Source: Saltatorellus ferox (GTDB taxonomy: Bacteria > Planctomycetota > UBA1135 > GCA-002686595). From it: 64,000 nucleotides of DNA. How positions within the stretch are numbered: the stretch's first letter is position 1; every line of letters begins with the position of its first letter. Both the position numbers and the translations under genes were made by a program. The stretch covers positions 1,674,001-1,738,000 of the forward strand of contig CP036434.1 of the NCBI GenBank assembly GCA_007751475.1, written 5' to 3'. This document shows positions 43,657 through 52,597 of the stretch, in pieces. Under the pieces are notes generated by a model. It was not told the origin of the DNA. It saw only the letters and a program-made list of their open reading frames with translations, and did no database searches.

Positions 43657-45078
43657 ATGCAACGTGCCCTTCTCTCGCGAGTCCTGCTCGCCGCCGCCAT
43701 CCCGGCCCTGTCGCTCGCCCAGACCGCCAGCCTCGAACCTCTCACGGTCCAGCCCGAGCGCGTTCCTGGCCCCGTCCGGAACGCGGGCATCTATCACGTG
43801 GCCACGGGCACCTGGACACGCACCGGACCCACGGTGGCCTCGTTCGGGCCGGACGTGATCTACGACAACACCTCGCCCAGCAGCTACTTCACCGCGACCG
43901 GCATCCGCGGAGGGTTCGCGCCCGGGGGCCGCGTCAGCGATAGCGGCGGCCTCCCGGGGTCGTCGAACGGAGGCACGTTCCAGAGCCAACCGAACCGCGA
44001 ATGCTACCGCGTCAATGCCTTCGAGATCGGGTACTGCGACATGGGGAGCCCTGGCTCCAGCGGGTGGACGTTCGAGTTCATGGAGGCGTTCAGCGCTTGC
44101 CGGACGACGAACCCGATTCCTGTGACGGCCTCCGTGACCGTCACGGGCTTTCCCGCGGCCGGAGGATGCTGGACGATCACGATCGACCTTTCGGGAGGGC
44201 AAGAGTTCTCGATGAGCGCCGACGGAGACCCTGTCGATGGGAGCTGGGACGACGATCCCAGGGTCGACACTTTCGGCTTCCGCCTGGCCTACGCTGGCTC
44301 CGAGCCGAACAGCCTGGCTCCCGCTGGTTGGCTCATTGCCGGAGATCCGAATTCGACGGATCCCCGGTTCGCGCAGACGCCTTTCGGCTTCCAGGACGAG
44401 ATCACGGACGGCACGGGAACCTACTTCGGTCCGCCGAGCCTCTGCAACGGTGCCGGGTCGGGGTACCTCAACGAAGACATTTGCTGGGTGGAGGACTTCG
44501 TGAACAGCGGCAACACCCGATGCTTCTTCTTCGGAGGCTATCGGAACATGAATCCGTGTAGCGGCGCGATCGGGGGGCCGCTGGCGGCGGTGCATATGAA
44601 AATCCATGCGTCGACGGATCCGTGCCCAACGGAGGCGTTCGAGGCGTACTGCGCCGCACGGCCCCATGGTGAAGGCCTCAAGTCGCTCCTCACCGTCGAA
44701 GGGTCGCCGGTCGCGTCGGACGACTCCGTCGTGCTGATCGCATCGAACGTGCGAGGCAACGCGCTGGGCTACTTCTTGACCTCGCAAACGTCTGGATTCG
44801 TGGCCCAGCCGGCGGGAAGCGAGGGCAACCTCTGCCTGGGCGGAGCCATCGGCCGCTTCGTGGGCCCTGGCCAGGTCAAGAACAGCGGCCTCGCCGGCCG
44901 CATCGAACTCTCCACTTCGGCGGGCGAATGGTCCACGCAGTCCATTCCGAGGCCGACCAGCAGCTACGCCGCTGCCGCCGGAACGACAAGCTACTTCCAG
45001 CTGTGGCACCGCGATTCTTCCAGCGCGGGTCAGCCGACGTCCAACTTCACCAACGGAGTGGCGGTGATCTGGCAATGA
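43657..45078 (+). CDS. Secreted protein with shared C-terminal domain
   Basis: A protein of 473 residues with a signal peptide (QRALLSRVLLAAAIPALSLA). The N-terminal ~320 residues are rich in Cys, Gly and aromatic residues (ECYRVNAFEIGYCDMGSPGS, DFVNSGNTRCFFFGGYRNMN) and probably form a disulfide-stabilised beta structure. The last ~140 residues are the domain shared with 29613, 45149 and 47484: YCAARP, GNLCLGGAIGRFVGPGQVK, FQLWHRDSS and TSNFTNGVAVIWQ, ending at the C-terminus. It runs convergently with the next gene (70-bp gap). Function unknown. Confidence 0.75.
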   Translation: MQRALLSRVLLAAAIPALSLAQTASLEPLTVQPERVPGPVRNAGIYHVATGTWTRTGPTVASFGPDVIYDNTSPSSYFTATGIRGGFAPGGRVSDSGGLPGSSNGGTFQSQPNRECYRVNAFEIGYCDMGSPGSSGWTFEFMEAFSACRTTNPIPVTASVTVTGFPAAGGCWTITIDLSGGQEFSMSADGDPVDGSWDDDPRVDTFGFRLAYAGSEPNSLAPAGWLIAGDPNSTDPRFAQTPFGFQDEITDGTGTYFGPPSLCNGAGSGYLNEDICWVEDFVNSGNTRCFFFGGYRNMNPCSGAIGGPLAAVHMKIHASTDPCPTEAFEAYCAARPHGEGLKSLLTVEGSPVASDDSVVLIASNVRGNALGYFLTSQTSGFVAQPAGSEGNLCLGGAIGRFVGPGQVKNSGLAGRIELSTSAGEWSTQSIPRPTSSYAAAAGTTSYFQLWHRDSSSAGQPTSNFTNGVAVIWQ

Positions 45079-45148
45079 GCCAGCAGTTGAGTCACTGGCG
45101 GGCCTGGCCTGCCTCTGCGGAACCCTAGACTAGGTGCCGCGCGCTTCC

Positions 45149-46231
45149 TCAAAGAAAGGTGATCGCCAGCCCGTCGGTGAAGTTGGAGGTCGGGGTTCCC
45201 GTGCTCCCCGTGTCGCGGAACCAGGCCTGGAAGTTCCAGGTCTCGTTCACCATCGCGGAGACGAATCCGTTCGGCTGGGGGATCATGCCGAGATTGACAG
45301 CAAGGGCGATCGTGCCCGCGGTGCCCGCCTGCTGGATCTGCCCGGGTCCGACGTAGCGACCCACGCTGCCGGAGAGGCAGAGATTGCCCGCGCTGCCCGC
45401 GGGGTTCGCCACGAACGCCTGCGTCTGGCTCGTGATGAAGAACGCGAAGGAGAACGGCGGGAGCCCTGACGCCTCGAGCGTGAGCTCGTTGTCGGCCAGC
45501 GTCTGGCTGCCGCTCGCGCCCATGACGGCGGGCGCTCCGAGCGAGGTGTTGTTGGCCATGCAGTAGTTCGTGCCCGGCCCGGTCGGCTCCGAGAACTCCA
45601 GCTTCATCACGATCAAGCCCTGGCCGTACCAGCTATCGGGCTGGGTGTAGCTCGATACGCCGATGGCCTGGGTGAAGGCGCTCGGGACCGTGTCGAGGCT
45701 AGCATTCGATCCGCAGCTGTTGCCATCGTGGCGGACGGTGAGCAGGAGGTCACCGCCCTGGTAGACGTATGGGGTGGAGAACGGGAGCATCATCCCGAAC
45801 GCGTTGACCTGGGGACTGACCGCGCCGCCCGGGAAGTACGCGCCGGACAGCGAGATCGGACCGCTACGCACCAGCGTCAGGTCCGGCCCCAGATTGTCGG
45901 TGTAGGTGGTGCTCAGCGAACCCGCGGCGTTCTGCGACTGCGACAGGTAGATATCGTAGTTCGTCCAGGAGCAGGTGGATCCGCTGCCCGGCCAGTCGGA
46001 GTACGAGATCCACGTGGGGCGCCGCCACGTGATGCCGGTGATCGTGCTGCCGGCGGGGACGCTCATCAACTCTTCGGGTCCGATGACGACCTGGTAAGAG
46101 CGCGGCATGCCGTGCAGTAGCGTGCTGTAGCCGCCGGACCCCGCCGTGCTCGGAGCCTGGTTGGGAATGACGACTTCGTTGGCGAGGGCGGGCGCTGAGA
46201 AGAGAATGGAGCTGACGAGTAGGTGCTTCAT
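45149..46231 (-). CDS. Secreted protein with shared C-terminal domain
   Basis: A protein of 360 residues from the ATG at 46231, giving a signal peptide (KHLLVSSILFSAPALA). The N-terminal ~230 residues are beta-rich (MPRSYQVVIGPEELMSVPAG, GITWRRPTWISYSDW, ALSGAYFPGGAVSP-type segments) and look like a binding or lectin-like fold. The final ~130 residues carry the shared domain: NYCMANNTSLG, GNLCLSGSVGRYVGPGQIQ, WNFQAWFRDTG and TSNFTDGLAITFL. Function unknown. It is divergent from the propeller gene downstream. Confidence 0.75.
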   Translation of the reverse strand: MKHLLVSSILFSAPALANEVVIPNQAPSTAGSGGYSTLLHGMPRSYQVVIGPEELMSVPAGSTITGITWRRPTWISYSDWPGSGSTCSWTNYDIYLSQSQNAAGSLSTTYTDNLGPDLTLVRSGPISLSGAYFPGGAVSPQVNAFGMMLPFSTPYVYQGGDLLLTVRHDGNSCGSNASLDTVPSAFTQAIGVSSYTQPDSWYGQGLIVMKLEFSEPTGPGTNYCMANNTSLGAPAVMGASGSQTLADNELTLEASGLPPFSFAFFITSQTQAFVANPAGSAGNLCLSGSVGRYVGPGQIQQAGTAGTIALAVNLGMIPQPNGFVSAMVNETWNFQAWFRDTGSTGTPTSNFTDGLAITFL

Positions 46232-46377
46232 CGGAAGGTGGGGGAGAGGCTGGGGTCGGGGTGTCGTCCCCCGATCGTAGGGTCCCTTTGGAAACTGAGC
46301 GGGGTGCAAGGCGTATGGGATCCGTACAGCGCGGGCTCCCGGTGGGATTGGGAGCCGGCGGTTCGTGCCCGATCCCT

Positions 46378-47448
46378 ATGCTCGCGGGCATGCAATGGAT
46401 CCTTCTCGTCGCCGTCCTGTTCCTCGCTCCCTCTCGCCCTGCCCCGCCGGCAAGTCATCTCTTCGTCTCGTGCGGAGATGGATCGCTCCACAGCGTTGCG
46501 CTGGTGAATGGCTTGCCGGGGGACAGCGTCGTCTCCCTCGATCTCGGGGAGCCGCTGAGGTTCCTCGCGACGCATCCGAGCCTTCCGATCGTCTACGCGC
46601 TGGGCAGCGAGCATCTCATGGCCGTGCGCTGGAACCAGGCATCCGCGACGTTCGAGACCTTGGGGAAAGCCCTGGTCGGAATCAGCGGGACCCACGTGGC
46701 GCTCGATCCGTCCGCGCGCTGGGCGCTGGTCGCCAGCTACGGTGAGGGAGCCGTCAGCTGCCTTCCGATCAGCGCCGAAGGCCTGCCGCAGGCCGCGGTC
46801 GGTCGGATGGGGGGCTCAGAGGACAAGCGTTTGACCCGAGCCCATCAGGTGTGCTGGCACCCCGGTGGCGAGCTCGCCTACGTGCCCGCGCTCGGCGCTG
46901 ATCAAGTGGCCATCCTGTCGGTCGACCCGAAGTCCGGGGCGCTCACTTGGGCCGGGGCCGCCGCTGTCGCGGCCGGTTCAGGGCCGCGTCACATGGCCCT
47001 GCACCCCAGTCAGCCCTGGGCCTTTGTGCTGGGGGAACACTCCAGCACGATCACTTCTTTCACTCTGCAGGAGGAGGGGAAGCGCTGGTCTCGCCGCGGC
47101 CAAACATCGAACCTCTCCGAGGGCTTCACCGAGTCCGGCAGCCGGAGCTCAGACATTCACATCTCTGCCGACGGCGGCTTTCTCTTCGCCGTCAACCGCG
47201 AGCCCGCCAACGACCTGACCGCCTATGCCATCGGCGAAGACGGAGCCCTTCGGGAGGTTTCTCGTCGGTCGACCGGGGGTATCCACGCGAGAACGTTCGC
47301 TCTGGACCCGCAGGGGGAGCGCGTGTGGATCGCCAACACGCGCTCCAAGAACGTCGTCACCCTGACTCTCTCGAAGACGGGCGAGCTGGGAGAGGCGGGC
47401 GGCTCCTGGGAGGCGCCCGCCGAGATCTCCTGCGTGCTGGCCCGGTGA
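46378..47448 (+). CDS. Secreted lactonase-type (YbhE/Pgl-like) beta-propeller protein
   Basis: A protein of 356 residues from the ATG at 46378 (a second ATG is four codons on). It has a signal peptide (QWILLVAVLFLAPSRPAPP). The remainder reads as a seven-bladed propeller of the lactonase/6-phosphogluconolactonase (YbhE) family, with blade repeats such as HVALDPSARWALVASYGEGA, HQVCWHPGGELAYVPALG, HMALHPSQPWAFVLGEHSS and DIHISADGGFLFAVNREPA. The exported location argues against the cytosolic pentose-phosphate role; a surface binding or lactone-hydrolysing role is possible. It converges on the peptidase gene (35-bp gap). Confidence 0.82.
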   Translation: MLAGMQWILLVAVLFLAPSRPAPPASHLFVSCGDGSLHSVALVNGLPGDSVVSLDLGEPLRFLATHPSLPIVYALGSEHLMAVRWNQASATFETLGKALVGISGTHVALDPSARWALVASYGEGAVSCLPISAEGLPQAAVGRMGGSEDKRLTRAHQVCWHPGGELAYVPALGADQVAILSVDPKSGALTWAGAAAVAAGSGPRHMALHPSQPWAFVLGEHSSTITSFTLQEEGKRWSRRGQTSNLSEGFTESGSRSSDIHISADGGFLFAVNREPANDLTAYAIGEDGALREVSRRSTGGIHARTFALDPQGERVWIANTRSKNVVTLTLSKTGELGEAGGSWEAPAEISCVLAR

Positions 47449-47483
47449 CGACCCGTCCCCTCGCGTGGGGAATGCCCCTCAGA

Positions 47484-49670
47484 TCACTGAAACGTGACCT
47501 GGACGCCGTTGGTGAAGTTGCTCGTCGCCACTCCGCCGACCGCGTCGCGTGACCATGCCTGGAAGTTCCAGGTATCGCCAGGCATCACTGCGACGGTTCC
47601 GGTGGGCATGGGGATCGCGAAGAGGTTCGCGCTCGCTTCGACGGCTCCGGCCGCACCGCTGAAGTAGACCTGCCCGCCGACACCTCGGCCGATGGATCCA
47701 CCGAGGCAAAGGTTGCCCATGCTGTTCATCGCGGGGACGAAGTCCTGGGTCCTCGAGGCAAGGAACAGAGTGAACGCATTCTGCGGCAGCTGATCCGCGA
47801 CGAGCTTCACGAAGTTGACCGAGACGAAAGGCGACCCGAGCGCAGCGAGCTCACCGGGGACCCCGGTGGAGTTCGCCGTCGCCGTGCAGTAGGCCGTGCC
47901 GATAGGCTCGGGGGAGACGTTCGCCAGCGCGAGGTCCGCCATGAGGACTCCGTTGCCGCTGTTGACGTCGAACCCTGGAGCTTCGATGTCGAGGCAGCTG
48001 GACTCCAGCGCCGCACGGATCTGAAGGTTGCTGAGAGCCGGGTTGCGCTCGATGAGCAGCGCGGCGATCGCAGCGGCGTGGGGCGCCGCTGCGCTGGTGC
48101 CGTAGAACGGGTTGAGCCCGCTGGTCGGCGGGAGCGTGGTGACGACGCCGTCCGCGGCCGTGAGCGCTGGGGTGAGAATCGTCACGCCCCCGCTGGCGAG
48201 GAAGTTGCCGGGGGTGATGGGGGTTCCGTCCGGAAGATAGAACTGCCTGTGCGGGCCGTCCGAGGAGGAGATCTCGGTCATCGAGAACGTCGAGAACGGG
48301 TTCGGGAAGGCCGCAGGCGCTTCCGTCGCAGCGACGCAGATGCAGCTGGGCGTACCCGCGTGCCCGATCGTCTGGCCTTCCGTGCCGATCAGCAGAGGGG
48401 CTCCGGTGAACGAGAGTCGAAGGTACCGGTCTTCCGCGGTGGCGCCGAACTTGACGACCACGATCCGCTCTCCAGGTTGCACGTCGTAGACGAACTCGAA
48501 CGGCTCCTGCGTCCCGTTCTGTGTGTCCGTGGACGAAGACACGACGGCGGTTCCGGCTGCGTTCAGCACGAAGAGGTCGTAGTCGTTGCTGGAGGAGTTG
48601 TACTCGTCGCTCCACTGCAGAGTGCCGTTGGAGGGGTCGCCGACCACGGTGTTCCAGTTCTGGCCGCCGAAGCTGTGAACGCGCCCGGCGCCGGACAGCG
48701 GCCCCGCGCCGGGGCCATCGTCGAGGAAGTCTCCTTCCCAGGTGGTTGAGTTGCCGCGGTAGAGGCTGCCCTCGTTGCCCGACGAGGAGAGGTAGACCGC
48801 ACCGCCGGCGACGACCTCGTTGACGGCCTGGCCAATGACGTCGTCCTGGAACTGCCACTCGTTTCCGTACGAGATATCGTCGACGATGACGTCACATCCT
48901 GCGGCCTTGAGCTGCAGGATGGCGCTGGCAAAGGCAGCCTTGCCGCCCTCGGCGGACGCGAAGAAGATCTCGGCTCCCGGCGCGAGGTCGTGGACGATCT
49001 CGCTCATCGCCGTGCCCTCGCCGCTTCCGGATCCGAAGAAGCCCGGGAGCACCGTGAATCCCGCCGGGAGGTCGCCGAGGCTGATCGAATTCGCCGAACC
49101 GTCCGCGCTGTCGGAGATGACGCCGACCTGGACGCCGGTTCCGTCCACGCCATAGAGAGTTCTGGAGGAATCCGCCTTGTGCGTCGCATCTCCCTCGCTC
49201 GTGACCGAACCCGTGTGGCGGATCGGCTGGTGGCCTTTCCGGACGCGCCGAACGTCGGAGCGCTGGCTCAGCTCGAGAAGCGCCGAAGGAAGCACCCGCG
49301 CCCGAATCGACTCGAAGCGCGTGGACTCGAACTCGACGACTCCGCCACCGGACTCGATGAACGCGTGGAGCGCTGCCCCGGGAAGCGCGTCGAGATCCAC
49401 GCAGACCCGTCCGTCTTCTTCCGGGGTCAGTCGTGAGCGCATCGACGGCACACCCTCGACGGCGAGCTGACCTGCGGACTCACGCGCGAGGTAGAGAAGG
49501 CTCGTTTCGAGCTTCTGCTCGAACGCGGTGCGGGCGCGCTTCTCCGCCTGAACCGCGTTGATCTGGAGCCGGGTGGAAAGGGGAAGGTCTTGCGCGGCCG
49601 CCAGCCCTGGTGTGCAGGTAAGGGCAAGGATGGACGCGAGAGTCAGTTGGATCGTCTTGGGATGTGTCAT
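47484..49670 (-). CDS. Secreted subtilase/S53-like peptidase with shared C-terminal domain
   Basis: A protein of 728 residues from the ATG at 49670, giving a signal peptide (LASILALTCTPGLAAA). The catalytic domain has Asp187 in VQVGVISDS and Ser near 526 in YGTSAAAPHAAAIAALL, as in S8 peptidases. At the place of the usual HGT motif it has GEGTAMSEIVHDLAPGAE, so Glu218 replaces His. This Asp-Glu-Ser arrangement is seen in the S53-like group of subtilases and would work like sedolisin. The final ~140 residues carry the shared domain (YCTATANSTG, GNLCLGGSIGRGVGG, WNFQAWSRD, TSNFTNGVQVTFQ). It probably digests proteins outside the cell. Confidence 0.8.
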   Translation of the reverse strand: MTHPKTIQLTLASILALTCTPGLAAAQDLPLSTRLQINAVQAEKRARTAFEQKLETSLLYLARESAGQLAVEGVPSMRSRLTPEEDGRVCVDLDALPGAALHAFIESGGGVVEFESTRFESIRARVLPSALLELSQRSDVRRVRKGHQPIRHTGSVTSEGDATHKADSSRTLYGVDGTGVQVGVISDSADGSANSISLGDLPAGFTVLPGFFGSGSGEGTAMSEIVHDLAPGAEIFFASAEGGKAAFASAILQLKAAGCDVIVDDISYGNEWQFQDDVIGQAVNEVVAGGAVYLSSSGNEGSLYRGNSTTWEGDFLDDGPGAGPLSGAGRVHSFGGQNWNTVVGDPSNGTLQWSDEYNSSSNDYDLFVLNAAGTAVVSSSTDTQNGTQEPFEFVYDVQPGERIVVVKFGATAEDRYLRLSFTGAPLLIGTEGQTIGHAGTPSCICVAATEAPAAFPNPFSTFSMTEISSSDGPHRQFYLPDGTPITPGNFLASGGVTILTPALTAADGVVTTLPPTSGLNPFYGTSAAAPHAAAIAALLIERNPALSNLQIRAALESSCLDIEAPGFDVNSGNGVLMADLALANVSPEPIGTAYCTATANSTGVPGELAALGSPFVSVNFVKLVADQLPQNAFTLFLASRTQDFVPAMNSMGNLCLGGSIGRGVGGQVYFSGAAGAVEASANLFAIPMPTGTVAVMPGDTWNFQAWSRDAVGGVATSNFTNGVQVTFQ

Positions 49671-49813
49671 GGCCAGTCGCAGCGCGACAGGAGGGGGACC
49701 GCGGGAGAGTCTGAGAGAACAGGCGGAGCGCGTACTGGCACTCCACATGGCGACAGGGCCACCGACCTTGCTCCGGGGGACAACTCCGTCGTAAGAAATG
49801 CGCACTCTCCCAG

Positions 49814-49840
49814 GGTGAGCCCTGGCACCCGCGGCTCACC
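49814..49840. terminator. Possible hairpin between two minus-strand genes
   Basis: GGTGAGCC (49814-49821) pairs with 49833-49840 around an 11-base loop, 8 bases after the stop (49848) of the upstream minus-strand sigma-factor gene. Confidence 0.4.
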
Positions 49841-49847
49841 ACCCGGC

Positions 49848-52439
49848 TCACCAGGTGGGTTGGAGCAGCACCATGGGGTCCAGCCTGAGCTCGACCGTCC
49901 GCATCAGCTCTCCGGAGCCCGCTCGAACTTCCACCCTGGCTGTACTCGCTGGCAACCTGAGCAGCCCGAAGGACCCGTCCTCGGCCTGGCGCACCTCATC
50001 CTCGATGCGCATCCCACCCGGAACGACGCGCGTGACGCGCACGCTCGCCCCGGAACGATCGGTGAAGCGAAGAACGCTGCCGATGGAGCCCTCGCGCAGG
50101 GTCGGCATGACCTCGCAGGCCAGAGCCAGAACGACCTCGATCGGTCCATCGAGATCCAGTTTCTCGACCGCCACCAGTTCGCCTTCGACGCGGTCGTTCG
50201 GCCGCGGATCGAAGTGCAGGAAGGCCCTCTTCCTCGGCATCGTGGGAAGCTCGAATCGACCGTCCGCATCCGTCAGGAACGAGGCGCCCTCGACCGCCCA
50301 GTAGTAGAGGCTCCTACCTTCCGTGGGAAACGCCAGTGGCGAAACGCGAAGACCCACGAGTGGCTCGCCATGGACCCCGAGGACGCGACCTGTCACCCGC
50401 TGAGCCGCGTGATCGGACGGCAGCCGGACCTGGATGCCCTCCGTGCCGGGAGTGAGACCCTCGGCGTCGAACACGAGGAACGGATCGCGTCGAAGGAAGC
50501 GCAGGGAGTAGGGCCGGGGTTCCAGATGGGTCAGCTCGAACCGCCCGTTTTCGGAGGTGCGCTCGGGTTCGCCGTCGAGCCCCTCTTCCAGAGAACGCAC
50601 CGAGCCTCCCGGGCGCGTCCCGTTCAAGACGGAGACCATGGCCCCGACAAGGGGCTCACCGCCCACGCCGAGAAGGCGACCCTCCAGCGTTTCCATGGCC
50701 CTCGGGATCCGCACGACATGGGGCCCCATCTGCTCCGCGTCGAACTCGAGGTGGTCGAATCGCCCGTCGCTGGTGACGGCGATGAGCCTGTGGCCGTCGG
50801 CTCCGATCCGCCGAAGCGCGTCGGCCGAACTCTCGAGTCGGAACCACCCCTCCCTGTCGGTGCGGGTCTCCAGCCATCCGAGGTGCACCGCAGCGTCCTC
50901 GACTCCGTCACCGCGTGGGGTCACCACGCGCCCGGTGACAGCCGTGGAGGTCACCTGCTGGGGCAGCCCGAGCTGCAGCATCAGATCGGCTCGATCCACG
51001 GAGGGTACGGCGACTCGAACGCCGCCCGTATCGGGGCGTCCAGCGTAGAGGGTGAACCCGGAGTGGCTCGGGACGGATCCCAGGTCGAAACGTCCCTCCG
51101 TATCCGTCGTCACTGGATCGCAGACGACGGAGGTGTCGGTCAACAGACCTCCCGGGTAGGTTCCGAGGGAGGCGAGGTCGGCTGAGATCGAGACCAGTGC
51201 GTCCGCCACGGGTGCGCCGCCCGCGTCAAGGACGACTCCGGCGACGCGGACCGCGGGCATCAGCACGGCGCGCCCGTCGGGGCGGTCTTCGCCCTCGAAA
51301 CCGATGGCGAGAAGACTCCAATCCCCAGCGGTGACGCCCAGTCGGCCATGGCGGAAGAGCGGCGACCGCGGGATCAGGTCGGACTCGAGCCAACCCTCGG
51401 CGTCCGGCTGAAGAGCGAGCGTGGTCGGCGGCCCGTGGAGGGCGATCTCCGCCTCGGAGAACCGAAACTCGAACCTGAGATCCTTCAGGACCTCGGATCC
51501 CAGGGGCCTGCCACGATCGTCCACGAGCCTGGCTCGGAAGGAACGTGCGTACCTCGGAAGAGGCCCGGTGCTCCTCCGGGCACCCGGTTCCCCTCTGCGC
51601 CTAGCTGCGTCGGCGACGGTGGTCCGCCCGGAGGCCTCGGCGCCGGTTCGTGTGCTCGACGCGCTCGCGGGATCGGCCGCGACCACAGGATCGGGCGGCG
51701 CGTTTGCCGCTGCCGCCTCCCTGGAAGCGACGGAATCCGAAGCAGCGTCCGCGGACGAAGCGGTCCCGTGAATCGTGGCCCGGAAGACGGCGACCCCCAG
51801 GATCGCTGCGCAGCCCGCCACTGCGCCCCATTGGTTCAGGGTCAGCCCCTTGCTCCGGCTGGCCAGCGATCCGGTCGCCTTCGACTTCAGCGCGGGCAGA
51901 AGCAGGATCGCCCACGGCTGATTCGGTCCCATACGCGCTTCCAGCCTGGCGCGTAGCGTCGACAGACCGCGATGGAGCTGCTTCTTGACGGCCGCGGGCG
52001 TGGCCCCGGTCCGGTCCACGATCTCGCCCGGCGACAGCCCTTCGAAGTATCTGAGAACGATGGCCTCTCGATAGGGTTCGTCGAGGTCTTGCACGGCATC
52101 GACCATCTCCCGCGCCGCCTCGGCGGCCATGGCCTCCTCGGCGGCGCTGGGCTGGGCCTCCGACTGGGCGGCGGCGACCTCCCTCCTTCGGCGCCGGACA
52201 TCCGACCGGCTGCGACTTCGCGCCAGGTTCGCGATCACACGTGCCCACGGGCGCGGCCGGTCCGTGTCCGCAGCATCCGCCTCGGACTCCCGGGTGGCGG
52301 CATCGAGCATGGTGTCCTGCACGAGATCGTCGACGGCCCCTGGATCCCTGACGAGACCGCGGGCGAGGGCGCGGAGTCTGCCCTGTTGCTGGAGCAGCTG
52401 CTCCAGACGTTCAGGCAGCTCTTCTTCTGAATCTCTCAT
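49848..52439 (-). CDS. ECF sigma factor fused to a membrane helix and large extracytoplasmic region
   Basis: A protein of 863 residues from the ATG at 52439. The frame extends upstream but without sigma homology. Residues about 15-80 form sigma region 2 (RLRALARGLVRDPGAVDDLV, ARVIANLARSRSRSD). Residues about 115-168 form region 4 (LDEPYREAIVLRYFEGLSPG, TPAAVKKQLHRGLSTLRARL). A membrane helix follows at about 205-219 (GAVAGCAAILGVAVF). The remaining ~640 residues are periplasmic or surface, and from about 385 contain several CarboxypepD_reg-like modules (VAGVVLDAGGAPVADALVSI, VTGRVVTPRGDGVEDAAVHL, LLGVGGEPLVGAMVSV, VLGVHGEPLVGLRVSP). Sigma factors with long envelope tails are known in Planctomycetota. 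It may couple an envelope signal to transcription. Confidence 0.85.
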   Translation of the reverse strand: MRDSEEELPERLEQLLQQQGRLRALARGLVRDPGAVDDLVQDTMLDAATRESEADAADTDRPRPWARVIANLARSRSRSDVRRRRREVAAAQSEAQPSAAEEAMAAEAAREMVDAVQDLDEPYREAIVLRYFEGLSPGEIVDRTGATPAAVKKQLHRGLSTLRARLEARMGPNQPWAILLLPALKSKATGSLASRSKGLTLNQWGAVAGCAAILGVAVFRATIHGTASSADAASDSVASREAAAANAPPDPVVAADPASASSTRTGAEASGRTTVADAARRRGEPGARRSTGPLPRYARSFRARLVDDRGRPLGSEVLKDLRFEFRFSEAEIALHGPPTTLALQPDAEGWLESDLIPRSPLFRHGRLGVTAGDWSLLAIGFEGEDRPDGRAVLMPAVRVAGVVLDAGGAPVADALVSISADLASLGTYPGGLLTDTSVVCDPVTTDTEGRFDLGSVPSHSGFTLYAGRPDTGGVRVAVPSVDRADLMLQLGLPQQVTSTAVTGRVVTPRGDGVEDAAVHLGWLETRTDREGWFRLESSADALRRIGADGHRLIAVTSDGRFDHLEFDAEQMGPHVVRIPRAMETLEGRLLGVGGEPLVGAMVSVLNGTRPGGSVRSLEEGLDGEPERTSENGRFELTHLEPRPYSLRFLRRDPFLVFDAEGLTPGTEGIQVRLPSDHAAQRVTGRVLGVHGEPLVGLRVSPLAFPTEGRSLYYWAVEGASFLTDADGRFELPTMPRKRAFLHFDPRPNDRVEGELVAVEKLDLDGPIEVVLALACEVMPTLREGSIGSVLRFTDRSGASVRVTRVVPGGMRIEDEVRQAEDGSFGLLRLPASTARVEVRAGSGELMRTVELRLDPMVLLQPTW

Positions 52440-52557
52440 GGAAGTGGCGCCTGGCGAAGGGACGAAGGCTGCGCTCAGGTATTGGACCCAGACGTTGGAC
52501 CCATGTCGATTCGTCCTGCGCCGAGGTGCGAAGAGCTTAGTCGAAGTGAACGGGTGA

Positions 52558-52589
52558 GGGGCCGGTGGTTGTCCCTTACCACCGGCCCC
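52558..52589 (-). terminator. 12-bp perfect hairpin after the efflux operon
   Basis: Bases 52558-52569 pair perfectly with 52578-52589 around an 8-base loop. It starts 9 bases beyond the RND gene stop at 52598, where the marR-led operon would end. Confidence 0.65.
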
Positions 52590-52597
52590 CGTCAGCG

